From contig NZ_JAPEPO010000001.1 of assembly GCF_026340095.1 (NCBI RefSeq), positions 6,162,001 through 6,226,000 on the forward strand: DNA of 64,000 nt, read 5' to 3'. This document shows, piece by piece, positions 28,526 through 39,393 of the stretch; position 1 is the stretch's first letter, and every line of letters starts with the position of its first letter. Below the pieces are notes generated by a model, which saw only the letters and a program-made list of their open reading frames with translations, searched no databases and was not told where the DNA came from. A program made the position numbers and the translations under genes. This stretch comes from Streptomyces sp. NBC_01446 (GTDB taxonomy: Bacteria > Actinomycetota > Actinomycetes > Streptomycetales > Streptomycetaceae).

Positions 28526-28629
28526 GTAACTCCAATCACTGGACGCGCGTTGGGCCTTACGTAGACTGAGGCGCCCGCGGCGGAGTGAGACGCCGACAAG
28601 CTCCGCGGCACCATCACGCAGGGAGTTAC
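28526..28629 (+). promoter_or_regulatory. Long-range repeat covering the RbpA-family gene's ribosome binding site
   Basis: GTAACTCC (28526-28533) is complementary to GGAGTTAC (28622-28629), which holds the ribosome binding site of the next gene. If the transcript starts upstream of 28526, the leader could occlude translation. Confidence 0.35.
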
Positions 28630-28633
28630 GACC

Positions 28634-28969
28634 GTGGCAAGTGGCAACGCGATCCGAGGAAGTCGGGTCGGGGCGGGGCCGATGGGCGAGGCCGAGCGCG
28701 GCGAGTCCGCGCCGCGTCTGCGCATCTCCTTCTGGTGCTCCAACGGGCACGAGACGCAGCCGAGCTTCGCCTCCGACGCGCAGGTGCCGGAGACTTGGGA
28801 CTGTCCGCGCTGCGGCTTCCCTGCCGGGCAGGACCGGGACAACCCGCCGGACCCGCCGCGCACCGAGCCCTACAAGACGCATCTCGCGTATGTGCGCGAG
28901 CGGCGCAGTGACGCGGACGGCGAGGCGATCCTCGCGGAGGCGCTCGCCAAACTGCGGGGCGAGATCTAG
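28634..28969 (+). CDS. RbpA-family RNA polymerase-binding protein (second, RbpB-like copy)
   Basis: 111 residues. RbpA binds actinobacterial RNA polymerase and principal sigma factors and stabilises the open complex. Here residues 1-25 form the basic N-terminal tail (IRGSRVG). The central beta domain has metal-ligand-like CSNGH (about 35-39) and CPRCG (about 57-61), and a C-terminal helix (RRSDADGEAILAEALAKLRG) matches the sigma-interaction domain. The canonical Streptomyces RbpA I recall begins MSERALRGTR and is longer, so this is probably the paralogue. GTG start with GGGAG upstream; a clean terminator follows. Confidence 0.8.
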   Translation: MASGNAIRGSRVGAGPMGEAERGESAPRLRISFWCSNGHETQPSFASDAQVPETWDCPRCGFPAGQDRDNPPDPPRTEPYKTHLAYVRERRSDADGEAILAEALAKLRGEI

Positions 28970-28979
28970 GACTTGAGCA

Positions 28980-29009
28980 CCGGCCGGACACACACAAGTG
29001 TCCGGCCGG
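28980..29009 (+). terminator. Terminator after the RbpA-family gene
   Basis: Perfect 12-bp stem, CCGGCCGGACAC with GTGTCCGGCCGG, six-base loop. Confidence 0.85.
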
Positions 29010-29125
29010 ACTCGTTCGGCCGTAGCGGTCCGGACAGATGCCGTATACCGGGCCCTGATCAATTAGGTTGGTCAAGCAGCGGGGCAAGGTACGTACTCAG
29101 GTACGAGAGAAGGCTGAAGTCCGAG

Positions 29126-30778
29126 ATGAACGCAGAAAGCCGTACCAGGCTCAATCAGATGCCCGAGTGGACGGCGCTCGCCAAGCACCGGGAAGAACTC
29201 GGAGACGTGCAGCTGCGAGAGCTGTTCGCCGCCGATCCGGCGCGCGGCTCCGACTACGCGCTCCAGGTCGGCGACCTGCACGTCGACTACTCCAAGCACC
29301 TCGTCACGGACGAGACGCTGCGCCTGCTGCGCGAGCTCGCCGCCGCGACCGACGTCTTCGGGCTGCGGGACGCCATGTTCCGCGGCGAGAAGATCAATAC
29401 GACGGAGGACCGGGCCGTGCTGCACACGGCGCTGCGGGCCCCGCGTGACGCGGTGATCGAGGTCGACGGTGTCGATGTCGTCCCGCAGGTGCATGCCGTG
29501 CTGGACAAGATGGCCGTCTTCGCGGGCAAGGTCCGTTCGGGGGAGTGGACGGGCCACACCGGCCAGCGGATCAAGAACGTCGTGAACATCGGGATCGGCG
29601 GCTCGGATCTGGGCCCCGCGATGGCGTACGAGGTGCTTCGCTCCTTCACCGACCGGGACCTGACGGTCCGTTTCGTGTCGAACGTGGACGGTGCGGACCT
29701 GCACGAGGCGGTGCGTGATCTCGATCCGGCCGAGACGCTGTTCATCATCGCCTCGAAGACGTTCACGACGATCGAGACGATCACCAACGCGACCTCCGCG
29801 CGCAATTGGCTCCTCACCGGACTGAGGGCCGGCCAGGATGCCGTGGCCAAGCACTTCGTGGCCCTGTCGACGAACGCCGAGAAGGTGTCCGACTTCGGCA
29901 TCGACACGGCCAACATGTTCGAGTTCTGGGACTGGGTCGGCGGGCGCTACTCGTACGACTCGGCCATCGGCCTCTCGCTGATGATCGCGATCGGCCCGGA
30001 CGCCTTCCGGGAGATGCTCGACGGGTTCCACCTCGTCGACGAGCACTTCCGCACCGCCCCCGCCGAGTCCAACGTCCCTCTTCTGATGGGCCTGTTGGGT
30101 ATCTGGTACGGCAACTTCCACGACGCGCAGTCGCACGCGGTCCTGCCGTACTCGCACTACCTGTCCAAGTTCACGGCGTACCTCCAGCAGCTCGACATGG
30201 AGTCGAACGGCAAGTCCGTCACGCGGGACGGCACGGAGGTCGACTGGCAGACGGGGCCCGTCGTCTGGGGCACCCCCGGCACCAACGGGCAGCACGCCTA
30301 CTACCAACTGATCCACCAGGGAACGAAGTTGATCCCGGCGGACTTCATCGGGTTCGCCGAGCCCGTGGCGGACCTGCTGCCGGGACTCGTCGCACAGCAC
30401 GACCTGTTGATGGCCAACTTCTTCGCGCAGACGCAGGCCCTCGCCTTCGGCAAGACCCCGGCCGAGGTCCGCGCCGAGGGCGTGCCCGAGGAGCTCGTGC
30501 CGCACAAGACGTTCCAGGGCAACCACCCGACGACGACGATCCTCGCGAAGCGGCTCACGCCGTTCGTCCTCGGCCAGCTCATCGCCCTATACGAGCACAA
30601 GGTGTTCGTCCAGGGCGCCGTCTGGAACATCGACTCCTTCGACCAGTGGGGCGTCGAACTCGGCAAGGTCCTCGCCAAGCGCATCGAGCCCGCCCTCACC
30701 GAGGGCGCCGACGTGCCGGGACTCGACCCGTCCACCAAGGCGCTGGTGGCCAAGTACCGCGAGCTGCGCGGTCGTTGA
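29126..30778 (+). CDS. pgi: Glucose-6-phosphate isomerase
   Basis: Interconverts glucose-6-phosphate and fructose-6-phosphate. 550 residues, long bacterial/eukaryotic type. Signatures: NIGIGGSDLGPAMAYEVL (about 154-171), FIIASKTFTTIET, GGRYSYDSAIGLSL and the C-terminal DSFDQWGVELGKVLAKRI. The catalytic Glu is in the GTNGQHAYYQLIHQGT region with the active-site His in GNHPTTT. The ATG at 29126 fits the family start; GAGAAGG is 13 bases upstream. Links glycolysis with the pentose-phosphate operon next door. Confidence 0.97.
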   Translation: MNAESRTRLNQMPEWTALAKHREELGDVQLRELFAADPARGSDYALQVGDLHVDYSKHLVTDETLRLLRELAAATDVFGLRDAMFRGEKINTTEDRAVLHTALRAPRDAVIEVDGVDVVPQVHAVLDKMAVFAGKVRSGEWTGHTGQRIKNVVNIGIGGSDLGPAMAYEVLRSFTDRDLTVRFVSNVDGADLHEAVRDLDPAETLFIIASKTFTTIETITNATSARNWLLTGLRAGQDAVAKHFVALSTNAEKVSDFGIDTANMFEFWDWVGGRYSYDSAIGLSLMIAIGPDAFREMLDGFHLVDEHFRTAPAESNVPLLMGLLGIWYGNFHDAQSHAVLPYSHYLSKFTAYLQQLDMESNGKSVTRDGTEVDWQTGPVVWGTPGTNGQHAYYQLIHQGTKLIPADFIGFAEPVADLLPGLVAQHDLLMANFFAQTQALAFGKTPAEVRAEGVPEELVPHKTFQGNHPTTTILAKRLTPFVLGQLIALYEHKVFVQGAVWNIDSFDQWGVELGKVLAKRIEPALTEGADVPGLDPSTKALVAKYRELRGR

Positions 30779-30865
30779 GTGCCTGAGCGGCGCATCTAAT
30801 TGGGGTGCGCCGCCGCCCCCGGCGGGTGACACTGCTCCGGTCGCGTCACCTGCCGGGAGGACCCC

Positions 30866-31345
30866 ATGGACCAGCTCATGTCCGCGCTCGCCGACCCCGA
30901 ACGACTGAAGCTCTACGCGCGGATCGTGCTGGACGAGCTGGAGCCGCGTGACGAGGACTCCCCGGCCGTCCGCAAGCACCTGGGGCGACTCGTCTCCACC
31001 GGGCTCGTCGAGCGACGGCCGGACGGAACGCTGCGGGCGGACCCCTCCGTGTTCCGCCGCGAGCGCCCGGCGGAGATCCATCCCGCCGTGCCGCGCCGCC
31101 TCACGGGGTTCTTCGCCCGCGGCCGCCTCACCTCGATCCCGGTCCGTGCCACCGTGCGCCACGAACTCCTCGTCCACCTCACGGACACGCTCTTCGACAC
31201 CGAGCGCACCTACACCGAGGGCGAGGTCAACGACGCGTTCCGCACCGTCCACGAGGACACCTCGGCGCTGCGCAGGCACTGCGTGAGTGACGGGCTGCTC
31301 GTACGTGAGCGCGACGGCAGCAGCTACCGCAGGGCGCACGCGTAG
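30866..31345 (+). CDS. DUF2087 domain transcriptional regulator
   Basis: 159 residues. The N-terminal part resembles an ArsR-like winged helix (MDQLMSALADPERLKLYARIV, helix pair to about 55). The C-terminal DUF2087 domain (about 70-150) carries TYTEGEVNDAFRTVHEDTSALRRHCVSDGLL, shown here in part by EGEVNDAFR and LRRHCVSDGLL. Such proteins are predicted regulators with unknown ligand. GGGAGGA lies four bases before the ATG. Convergent with pgl, sharing a terminator. Confidence 0.75.
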   Translation: MDQLMSALADPERLKLYARIVLDELEPRDEDSPAVRKHLGRLVSTGLVERRPDGTLRADPSVFRRERPAEIHPAVPRRLTGFFARGRLTSIPVRATVRHELLVHLTDTLFDTERTYTEGEVNDAFRTVHEDTSALRRHCVSDGLLVRERDGSSYRRAHA

Positions 31346-31381
31346 GGGCCCCACACCAGCCAACTACGGTGCGGGGCCCCT
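31344..31381. terminator. Bidirectional terminator between DUF2087 gene and pgl
   Basis: AGGGGCCCCACACC (31344-31357) with GGTGCGGGGCCCCT (31368-31381), one mismatch. Confidence 0.8.
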
Positions 31382-31409
31382 GCGTTCGTGTCGTCTCGCG
31401 TGGCGAGCC

Positions 31410-32189
31410 TCAGGCGACGTGCGGCGGATACAGCTCGGGCGGAAGCTGCGAGGCAGCCGCCGAGTCGAGCAGCCACAGGGTGCGCGAGCGGCCGTACGCG
31501 CCCGCGGCCGGCGCCTGGATCTCACCCGCGCCGGACAGCGCGATCGCCGCGGCCTCCGCCTTGTCCTCGCCCGCCGCGAGCAGCCACACCTCGCGCGCGG
31601 CCCGGATCGCCGGGAGCGTGAGCGAGACGCGGGTGGGCGGCGGCTTGGGCGCACCGTGCACACCGACGACGGTGCGCTCGGTCTCCCGGACCGCCGGCAA
31701 CTCGGGGAAGAGTGACGCGACATGCGTGTCCGGGCCGACCCCCAGCATCAGGACGTCGAACGTCGGCACCGGGCCGTGGTCCTCCGGCCCCGCCGCGGCG
31801 GCCAGTTCGGCGGCGTACACCTGCGCGGCGGCGTCCACCTCGTACGGGCCGTCCGAAGCCGGCATCGGGTGCACCCGGTCCGGGTTCAGCGGCACCGAGT
31901 CGAGGAGCGCCTCGCGCGCCTGCGTGTAGTTCCGCTCGGGGTCGCCGTCCGGCAGGAACCGCTCGTCGCCCCACCACAGATCGAGGCGCGTCCAGTCGAC
32001 CGCGTCCCGGGCGGGGGCGGCCGAGAGGGCGGCCAGGAGTCCGTTGCCGTTGCGCCCGCCCGTCAGGACGATGGACGCGTAGCCGCGGGCGGCCTGGGCG
32101 TCCACGATCTTCGTGATGAGCCGGGCCGCGGCGGCCTGCGCCATCAGCTCCTTGTCGCGGTGCACCACCAACTGGGGTGCCGTGCTCAT
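31410..32189 (-). CDS. pgl: 6-phosphogluconolactonase
   Basis: Hydrolyses 6-phosphogluconolactone in the oxidative pentose-phosphate pathway. 259 residues of the NagB/DevB fold. Motifs: VLTGGRNGNGLLAAL (about 42-56), LWWGDERFLPDGDPERNY (about 72-89), and LMLGVGPDTHVASLFPELP (about 144-162) with the conserved Asp/His. The ATG overlaps the opcA stop by one base (TGATG), so it is the last gene of tkt-tal-zwf-opcA-pgl. The normal GGxxGN loop reads GGRNGN. Confidence 0.95.
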   Translation of the reverse strand: MSTAPQLVVHRDKELMAQAAAARLITKIVDAQAARGYASIVLTGGRNGNGLLAALSAAPARDAVDWTRLDLWWGDERFLPDGDPERNYTQAREALLDSVPLNPDRVHPMPASDGPYEVDAAAQVYAAELAAAAGPEDHGPVPTFDVLMLGVGPDTHVASLFPELPAVRETERTVVGVHGAPKPPPTRVSLTLPAIRAAREVWLLAAGEDKAEAAAIALSGAGEIQAPAAGAYGRSRTLWLLDSAAASQLPPELYPPHVA

Positions 32190-33259
32190 CACTTGGCGGC
32201 CGCCTTCGAGGCGGACTTCTTGGCGGCGGACTTGGCGGGCGCCTTCTTGGCCGCTGCCTTCTTCGCGGGAGCGGGAGCGGTGGCCGGTGCGGCCGTGTCG
32301 GCCGCGGGCTCCTGCCCACCCGTCGCCGTCGCCCGGTCGCCGAGCCGGTCCACGCCGAACTTCAGCGCCGCCGCGTACGTGTCGTCCGGGTCGAGACGGC
32401 GCAGCTCCTCCGCGATCAGCTCGGACGTCTCGCGGCGCTTGAGGGCCACCGCGCGGTCCGGCTGGCCCTCGATCGACAGTGTGGCCAGCGAACCGTCCGG
32501 GCGATCGAGCACGATGGCGCCGCAGTCCGTCTGCATACGCACGGCCGTCAGGCCGGGGCCCGACGACACCGACCGCTTGACCGGCACGTCGAGCCGGCCC
32601 GCGAGCCACATGGCGAGCAGTTCGCAGCTCGGGTTGAACTCCTCGCCCTCCACCTCGACCGAGTTGACCTTGCAGGTCACCTGGTCGAGAGCGGCGGCGA
32701 GCATGGAGCGCCACGGCGTGATCCGGGTCCACGACAGGTCCGTGTCGCCGGGCGTGTAGGCGCCGGCGCGGGCCTCCAGCTCGTCGTTGGGCTGCTCCGC
32801 CGCGTACGTGTCCGTCACGCGGCGCTGGGCCAGCGCGCCCAGCGGGTCCTTGGCCGGGTCGAGCGGCGCGTTCACCGGCCACCAGGCCACGACCGGGGCG
32901 TCCGGCAGGAGCAGCGGCAGGACGACCGACTGGGCGTGGTTGATGACCTCGCCGTACAGCCGCAGGATGACCGTCTCCCCGGTCCCCGCCTCCACGCCGA
33001 CCCGCACCTCGGCGTCGAGCCTCGACGTCGTGCGGTCACGCGGCGAACGGGAGACGCGCTTGATGACCACGAGGGTCCGCGAGGGGTGCTCGCGGGACGC
33101 CTCGTTGGCGGCCTTCAGCGCGTCGTAGGCGTTCTCCTCGTCGGTCACGATGACGAGGGTGAGCACCATGCCGACGGCGGGGGTGCCGATGGAGCGGCGG
33201 CCCTGCACGAGCGCCTTGTTGATCTTGCTGGACGTGGTGTCCGTGAGGTCGATCTTCAT
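32189..33259 (-). CDS. opcA: Glucose-6-phosphate dehydrogenase assembly protein OpcA
   Basis: 356 residues. OpcA activates Zwf in cyanobacteria and actinobacteria. N-terminal domain about 1-150 (VGMVLTLVIVTDEENAYDAL), then SRSPRDRTTSRLDAEV and the middle domain with VVAWWPVNAPLDPAKDPLG (about 123-141), ITPWRSMLAAALDQ, and LAMWLAGRLDVPVKR. The last 28 or so residues are a Lys/Ala/Pro tail (PAPAKKAAAKKAPAKSAAKK) like that on UvrA in this window. Starts within the end of zwf (4-base overlap), so production is coupled to its client enzyme. Confidence 0.95.
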   Translation of the reverse strand: MKIDLTDTTSSKINKALVQGRRSIGTPAVGMVLTLVIVTDEENAYDALKAANEASREHPSRTLVVIKRVSRSPRDRTTSRLDAEVRVGVEAGTGETVILRLYGEVINHAQSVVLPLLLPDAPVVAWWPVNAPLDPAKDPLGALAQRRVTDTYAAEQPNDELEARAGAYTPGDTDLSWTRITPWRSMLAAALDQVTCKVNSVEVEGEEFNPSCELLAMWLAGRLDVPVKRSVSSGPGLTAVRMQTDCGAIVLDRPDGSLATLSIEGQPDRAVALKRRETSELIAEELRRLDPDDTYAAALKFGVDRLGDRATATGGQEPAADTAAPATAPAPAKKAAAKKAPAKSAAKKSASKAAAK

Positions 33260-34788
33260 GGCCGGCGCCAGCTCCGTCCGTCTCGTGCGAGCATCTCGTC
33301 CGCCTCGGCGGGCCCCCACGTGCCGGCGGGGTACTGGGCCGGCTTGCCGTGCTTGTCCCAGTACTTCTCGATCGGGTCGAGGATGTTCCAGGACAGCTCG
33401 ACCTCCTCCGTGCGCGGGAAGAGGTTCGAGTCGCCGAGCAGGACGTCCAGGATCAGCCGCTCGTACGCCTCCGGGCTCGACTCCGTGAACGACTCGCCGT
33501 ACGCGAAGTCCATCGACACGTCCCGGATCTCCATGGAGGTGCCGGGCACCTTGGAGCCGAAGCGGACCGTGATGCCCTCGTCCGGCTGGACGCGGATGAC
33601 GATCGCGTTCTGGCCGAGCTCCTCCGTCGCCGTGTGGTCGAAGGGTGAGTGGGGCGCGCGCTGGAAGACGACGGCGATCTCGGTGACGCGGCGGCCGAGG
33701 CGCTTGCCGGTGCGCAGATAGAAGGGGACGCCCGCCCAGCGGCGGTTGTCGACCCCCAGCTTGATCGCCGCGTAGGTGTCGGTCTTCGACTTGGGGTCGA
33801 TGCCGTCTTCCTGGAGGTAGCCGACGGCCTTCTCGCCGCCCTGCCACCCGGCCGCGTACTGGCCGCGGACCGTGTGCTCGCCGAGCTCCTTGGGCAGCCG
33901 GACCGCGCCGAGCACCTTGGCCTTCTCGGCGACGAGCGCGTCCGCGTCGAAGGAGGCGGGCTCCTCCATGGCGGTGAGGGCCATGAGCTGGAGGAGGTGG
34001 TTCTGGATGACGTCGCGGGCGGCGCCGATGCCGTCGTAGTAGCCGGCGCGGCCGCCGATGCCGATGTCCTCGGCCATCGTGATCTGCACGTGGTCGACGT
34101 ACGACCGGTTCCAGATCGGCTCGAAGAGGGTGTTGGCGAAGCGCAGGGCCAGGATGTTCTGGACGGTCTCCTTGCCGAGGTAGTGGTCGATCCGGAACAC
34201 CTGGTCCGGGGCGAACACCTCGTGCACGATCGCGTTCAGTTCCTTGGCCGACTCGAGGTCGTGGCCGAACGGCTTCTCGATGACCGCGCGGCGCCACGAA
34301 CCCTCGGGCGCGTCCGCGAGGCCGTGCTTCTTCAGCTGCTGCACGACCTGCGGGAAGAACTTGGGGGGAACGGAGAGATAGAAGGCGAAGTTGCCGCCCG
34401 TCCCCTGCGCCTTGTCGAGCTCCTGCATCGTCGACTTCAGGCGCTCGAAGGCGTCGTCGTCGTCGAAGTTGCCCTGGACGAAGCGCATGCCCTGGACGAG
34501 CTGCTGCCAGACCTCCTCGCGGAAGGGCGTACGCGCGTGTTCCTTGACCGCGTCGTGCACCTCCTGCGCGAAGTCCTCGTCCTCCCATTCGCGTCGGGCG
34601 AAGCCGATCAGTGAGAAGCCCGGCGGAAGCAGACCCCGGTTGGCGAGGTCATAAACGGCGGGCATCAGCTTTTTACGGGACAAATCGCCCGTGACACCGA
34701 AGATGACCAGACCCGACGGCCCCGCGATACGCGGGAGCCGTCGGTCTGCGGCGTCACGGAGCGGGTTCGCTCCATGAACTGGGGTCAA
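33256..34788 (-). CDS. zwf: Glucose-6-phosphate 1-dehydrogenase
   Basis: First enzyme of the oxidative pentose-phosphate pathway, producing NADPH. 510 residues. Nucleotide motif VIFGVTGDLSRKKL (28-41), VIEKPFGHDLESAKEL, and the active-site RIDHYLGKETVQN with the catalytic His. The TTG at 34788 is chosen: GGAGGG lies eight bases upstream inside the last codons of tal, and the stop of tal is four bases away. No better ATG/GTG gives the conserved NPLRDAADRRLPRIAGPSG start. Overlaps opcA by four bases. Confidence 0.95.
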   Translation of the reverse strand: MTPVHGANPLRDAADRRLPRIAGPSGLVIFGVTGDLSRKKLMPAVYDLANRGLLPPGFSLIGFARREWEDEDFAQEVHDAVKEHARTPFREEVWQQLVQGMRFVQGNFDDDDAFERLKSTMQELDKAQGTGGNFAFYLSVPPKFFPQVVQQLKKHGLADAPEGSWRRAVIEKPFGHDLESAKELNAIVHEVFAPDQVFRIDHYLGKETVQNILALRFANTLFEPIWNRSYVDHVQITMAEDIGIGGRAGYYDGIGAARDVIQNHLLQLMALTAMEEPASFDADALVAEKAKVLGAVRLPKELGEHTVRGQYAAGWQGGEKAVGYLQEDGIDPKSKTDTYAAIKLGVDNRRWAGVPFYLRTGKRLGRRVTEIAVVFQRAPHSPFDHTATEELGQNAIVIRVQPDEGITVRFGSKVPGTSMEIRDVSMDFAYGESFTESSPEAYERLILDVLLGDSNLFPRTEEVELSWNILDPIEKYWDKHGKPAQYPAGTWGPAEADEMLARDGRSWRRP

Positions 34789-34792
34789 GATC

Positions 34793-35911
34793 TCAGCCCT
34801 CCGAAGGGGCGAGGCGCTGGAGCTCCGCCTCGGTCGACTTGAGCAGGTCGTTCCAGGACGCCTCGAACTTGTCGACGCCCTCGTCCTCGAGCACCTGCAC
34901 GACGTCGTCGTACGAGATGCCGAGCTTCTCGATAGCCGCGATCACCGTGCGGGACTGGTCGTACGTCCCGGCGATCGTGTTGCCGGTGATCTCACCATGG
35001 TCGGCGGTCGCGTCGAGCGTGGCCTCCGGCATGGTGTTGACGGTGCCGGGCGCGACCAGGTCCACGACGTACAGGGTGTCCTTGTACGCAGGGTCCTTCA
35101 CGCCGGTCGACGCCCACAGGGGGCGCTGCTTGTTGGCCTGCGCCTTGTCGAGCGCGGCCCAGCGGTCGGAGGAGAAGACCTCCTCGAACGCCTCGTAGGC
35201 GAGACGGGCGTTGGCCAGCGCGGCCTTGCCCTTGAGCGCCTTGGCCTCGTCGGTACCGAGGGCGTCCAGGCGCTTGTCGATCTCCGAGTCCACGCGGGAG
35301 ACGAAGAAGGACGCCACCGAGTAGATCTTGGAGAGGTCCAGGCCCGCGGCCTTCGCCTTCTCCAGACCCGCCAGGTACGCGTCCATGACCTCGCGGTAGC
35401 GCTTCAGCGAGAAGATCAGCGTCACGTTCACGCTGATGCCCTTACCGATGACCTCGGTGATCGCGGGCAGGCCCGCCTTCGTCGCCGGGATCTTGATGAG
35501 CGTGTTGGGGCGGTCCACCAGCCAGGCCAGCTGCTTGGCCTCGGCGACGGTGGCCGCCGTGTTGTGGGCCAGGCGCGGGTCGACCTCGATCGACACGCGG
35601 CCGTCCTGGCCCTCGGTCGCGTCGAAGACCGGACGCAGGATATCGGCGGCGTCACGGACGTCCGCCGTCGTGATCATGCGGATGGCCTCGTCGACGGTGA
35701 CCTTGCGGGTGGCGAGGTCGGCGAGCTGCTGCTCGTAACCGTCACCGTGCGAGATCGCCTTCTGGAAGATCGACGGGTTGGTCGTGACGCCCACGACGTG
35801 CTGCTGGTCGATCAGCTCGGCAAGGTTGCCGGAGGTGATCCGCTTGCGCGACAGGTCGTCCAGCCAGATCGCGACGCCCTCTTCGGAGAGGCGCTTCAGT
35901 GCGTCTGTCAT
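34793..35911 (-). CDS. tal: Transaldolase
   Basis: Transfers a three-carbon dihydroxyacetone unit between sugar phosphates. 372 residues of the long actinobacterial TalB-like type. VGVTTNPSIFQKAI (40-53), Schiff-base Lys140 in TLIKIPATKAG, and NVTLIFSLKRYREVMDAYL. C-terminal helices end LLKSTEAELQRLAPSEG. ATG at 35911 with GGAG about 11 bases upstream. Lies just downstream of tkt, four bases upstream of zwf. Confidence 0.96.
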   Translation of the reverse strand: MTDALKRLSEEGVAIWLDDLSRKRITSGNLAELIDQQHVVGVTTNPSIFQKAISHGDGYEQQLADLATRKVTVDEAIRMITTADVRDAADILRPVFDATEGQDGRVSIEVDPRLAHNTAATVAEAKQLAWLVDRPNTLIKIPATKAGLPAITEVIGKGISVNVTLIFSLKRYREVMDAYLAGLEKAKAAGLDLSKIYSVASFFVSRVDSEIDKRLDALGTDEAKALKGKAALANARLAYEAFEEVFSSDRWAALDKAQANKQRPLWASTGVKDPAYKDTLYVVDLVAPGTVNTMPEATLDATADHGEITGNTIAGTYDQSRTVIAAIEKLGISYDDVVQVLEDEGVDKFEASWNDLLKSTEAELQRLAPSEG

Positions 35912-35945
35912 GGAAAATGCATCTCCTACGTGTCGTATATGAGCG

Positions 35946-38032
<2,087 letters not shown>

Positions 38033-38064
38033 CCTGGGTCAGGGCTCCTCTCCACATGTCGAAT

Positions 38065-38088
38065 GCCGGTGATGATGGGCTCACCGGC
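38065..38088. promoter_or_regulatory. Inverted repeat in the tkt leader
   Basis: GCCGGTGA (38065-38072) with TCACCGGC (38081-38088), eight-base spacer, about 35 bases upstream of the tkt start. Could be an operator or leader hairpin. The rest of the 318-base gap between divergent tkt and ctaB holds promoters presumably, but no gene or clear box that I can defend. Confidence 0.45.
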
Positions 38089-38350
38089 TGTTGTCGAGCC
38101 TACCCCTGCGAGTACGCGCATTTTTTCGACTCAATCCAGACTGCCGGGCCGTGCCGGAATCCGCCTCCTGACAGGCATCCGCGCCGCCCGACAAGTGAAT
38201 GCGCGACCGCTCATCTGGGGTGCCCCGAAACACGAACCCACCCCCGCGAAGAGCGAGGTATAGGCAACGTCTACAGTGGCGTGGTACGCGCGAGCCTTTA
38301 CCGGGACTTCACATCCGGGGGCTTGCTGGGAGTCTCTGTCAGGGGTGTGC

Positions 38351-39298
38351 GTGACGGCCGTCGAATCCCGTCCTGCGGGGCAACTCGGGACGAGCATCAG
38401 CCCGAGCCAACGGCCGTTCGGGGCCCGGTTCAAAGCATTCGTGGCGCTGACCAAGCCACGGATCATCGAACTGCTGCTGATCACCACGGTTCCGGTCATG
38501 TTCCTCGCACAGCAGGGTGTGCCCGACCTGAAGCTGGTGTTCCTCACCTGCCTCGGCGGCTACCTCTCCGCGGGTGGCGCCAACGCGCTGAACATGTACA
38601 TCGACCGTGACATCGACGCGCTCATGGAGCGCACATCGCAGCGTCCACTGGTCACCGGGATGGTCAGCCCCCGGGAGTGTCTCGCCTTCGGCATCGCCCT
38701 CGCGGTCATCTCCACACTGCTGTTCGGGCTGACCGTCAACTGGCTGTCCGCCTGGCTCTCGCTCGGCGCGCTCCTCTTCTATGTGGTCGTCTACACGATG
38801 ATCCTGAAGCGCCGCACCTCGCAGAACATCGTCTGGGGCGGCATCGCCGGCTGCCTGCCGGTCCTCATCGGCTGGTCCGCGGTCACGAACTCGATGTCGT
38901 GGGCCCCGGTCATCCTCTTCCTCGTCATGTTCTTCTGGACGCCGCCGCACTACTGGCCGCTGTCCATGAAGGTCAAGGACGACTACGCGCGCGTCGGCGT
39001 GCCGATGCTGCCCGTCATCGCCTCCAACAAGGTGGTCGCGAAGCAGATCGTCATCTACAGCTGGGTGATGGTCGCCGTCTCCCTGCTCCTGACGCCGCTC
39101 GGCTACACCGGCTGGTTCTACACCGCGGTCGCCCTGCTGGCCGGCGGGTTCTGGCTGTGGGAGGCGCACGGGCTGCAGAACCGCGCCAAGGCCGAGGTGG
39201 CGGGCGCGAAGCTCAAGGAGATGCGCCTGTTCCACTGGTCGATCACCTACGTCTCGATCCTCTTCGTGGCGGTCGCGGTGGACCCCTTCCTGCGCTGA
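38351..39298 (+). CDS. ctaB: Protohaem IX farnesyltransferase (haem O synthase)
   Basis: Adds a farnesyl group to haem B to make haem O for cytochrome aa3 oxidase. 315 residues, about nine membrane helices. UbiA-type Asp-rich motif NALNMYIDRDIDALMERT (about 78-95) and the second loop YTMILKRRTSQNIVWGG. FFWTPPHYWPLSMKVKDDYA (about 196-215) is family-typical. GTG at 38351 has AGGGG five bases upstream; a GTG at 38345 is the alternative. A long hairpin follows the stop. Works with ctaA, a few genes away. Confidence 0.95.
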   Translation: MTAVESRPAGQLGTSISPSQRPFGARFKAFVALTKPRIIELLLITTVPVMFLAQQGVPDLKLVFLTCLGGYLSAGGANALNMYIDRDIDALMERTSQRPLVTGMVSPRECLAFGIALAVISTLLFGLTVNWLSAWLSLGALLFYVVVYTMILKRRTSQNIVWGGIAGCLPVLIGWSAVTNSMSWAPVILFLVMFFWTPPHYWPLSMKVKDDYARVGVPMLPVIASNKVVAKQIVIYSWVMVAVSLLLTPLGYTGWFYTAVALLAGGFWLWEAHGLQNRAKAEVAGAKLKEMRLFHWSITYVSILFVAVAVDPFLR

Positions 39299-39316
39299 CC
39301 CACCCAGGAACCTTTC

Positions 39317-39360
39317 CGACGGGCGGGGGGAGTGGCCAAGGCCACGCCCCCCGCCCGTCG
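39317..39360 (+). terminator. Terminator after ctaB
   Basis: CGACGGGCGGGGGG (39317-39330) with CCCCCCGCCCGTCG (39347-39360), extended inside by GTGGCC-AA-GGCCAC after one mismatch; a stem of about 20 bp. Confidence 0.9.
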
Positions 39361-39393
39361 CCAGTTGATCTACCTCTCAGTAGCATCCTGTTC

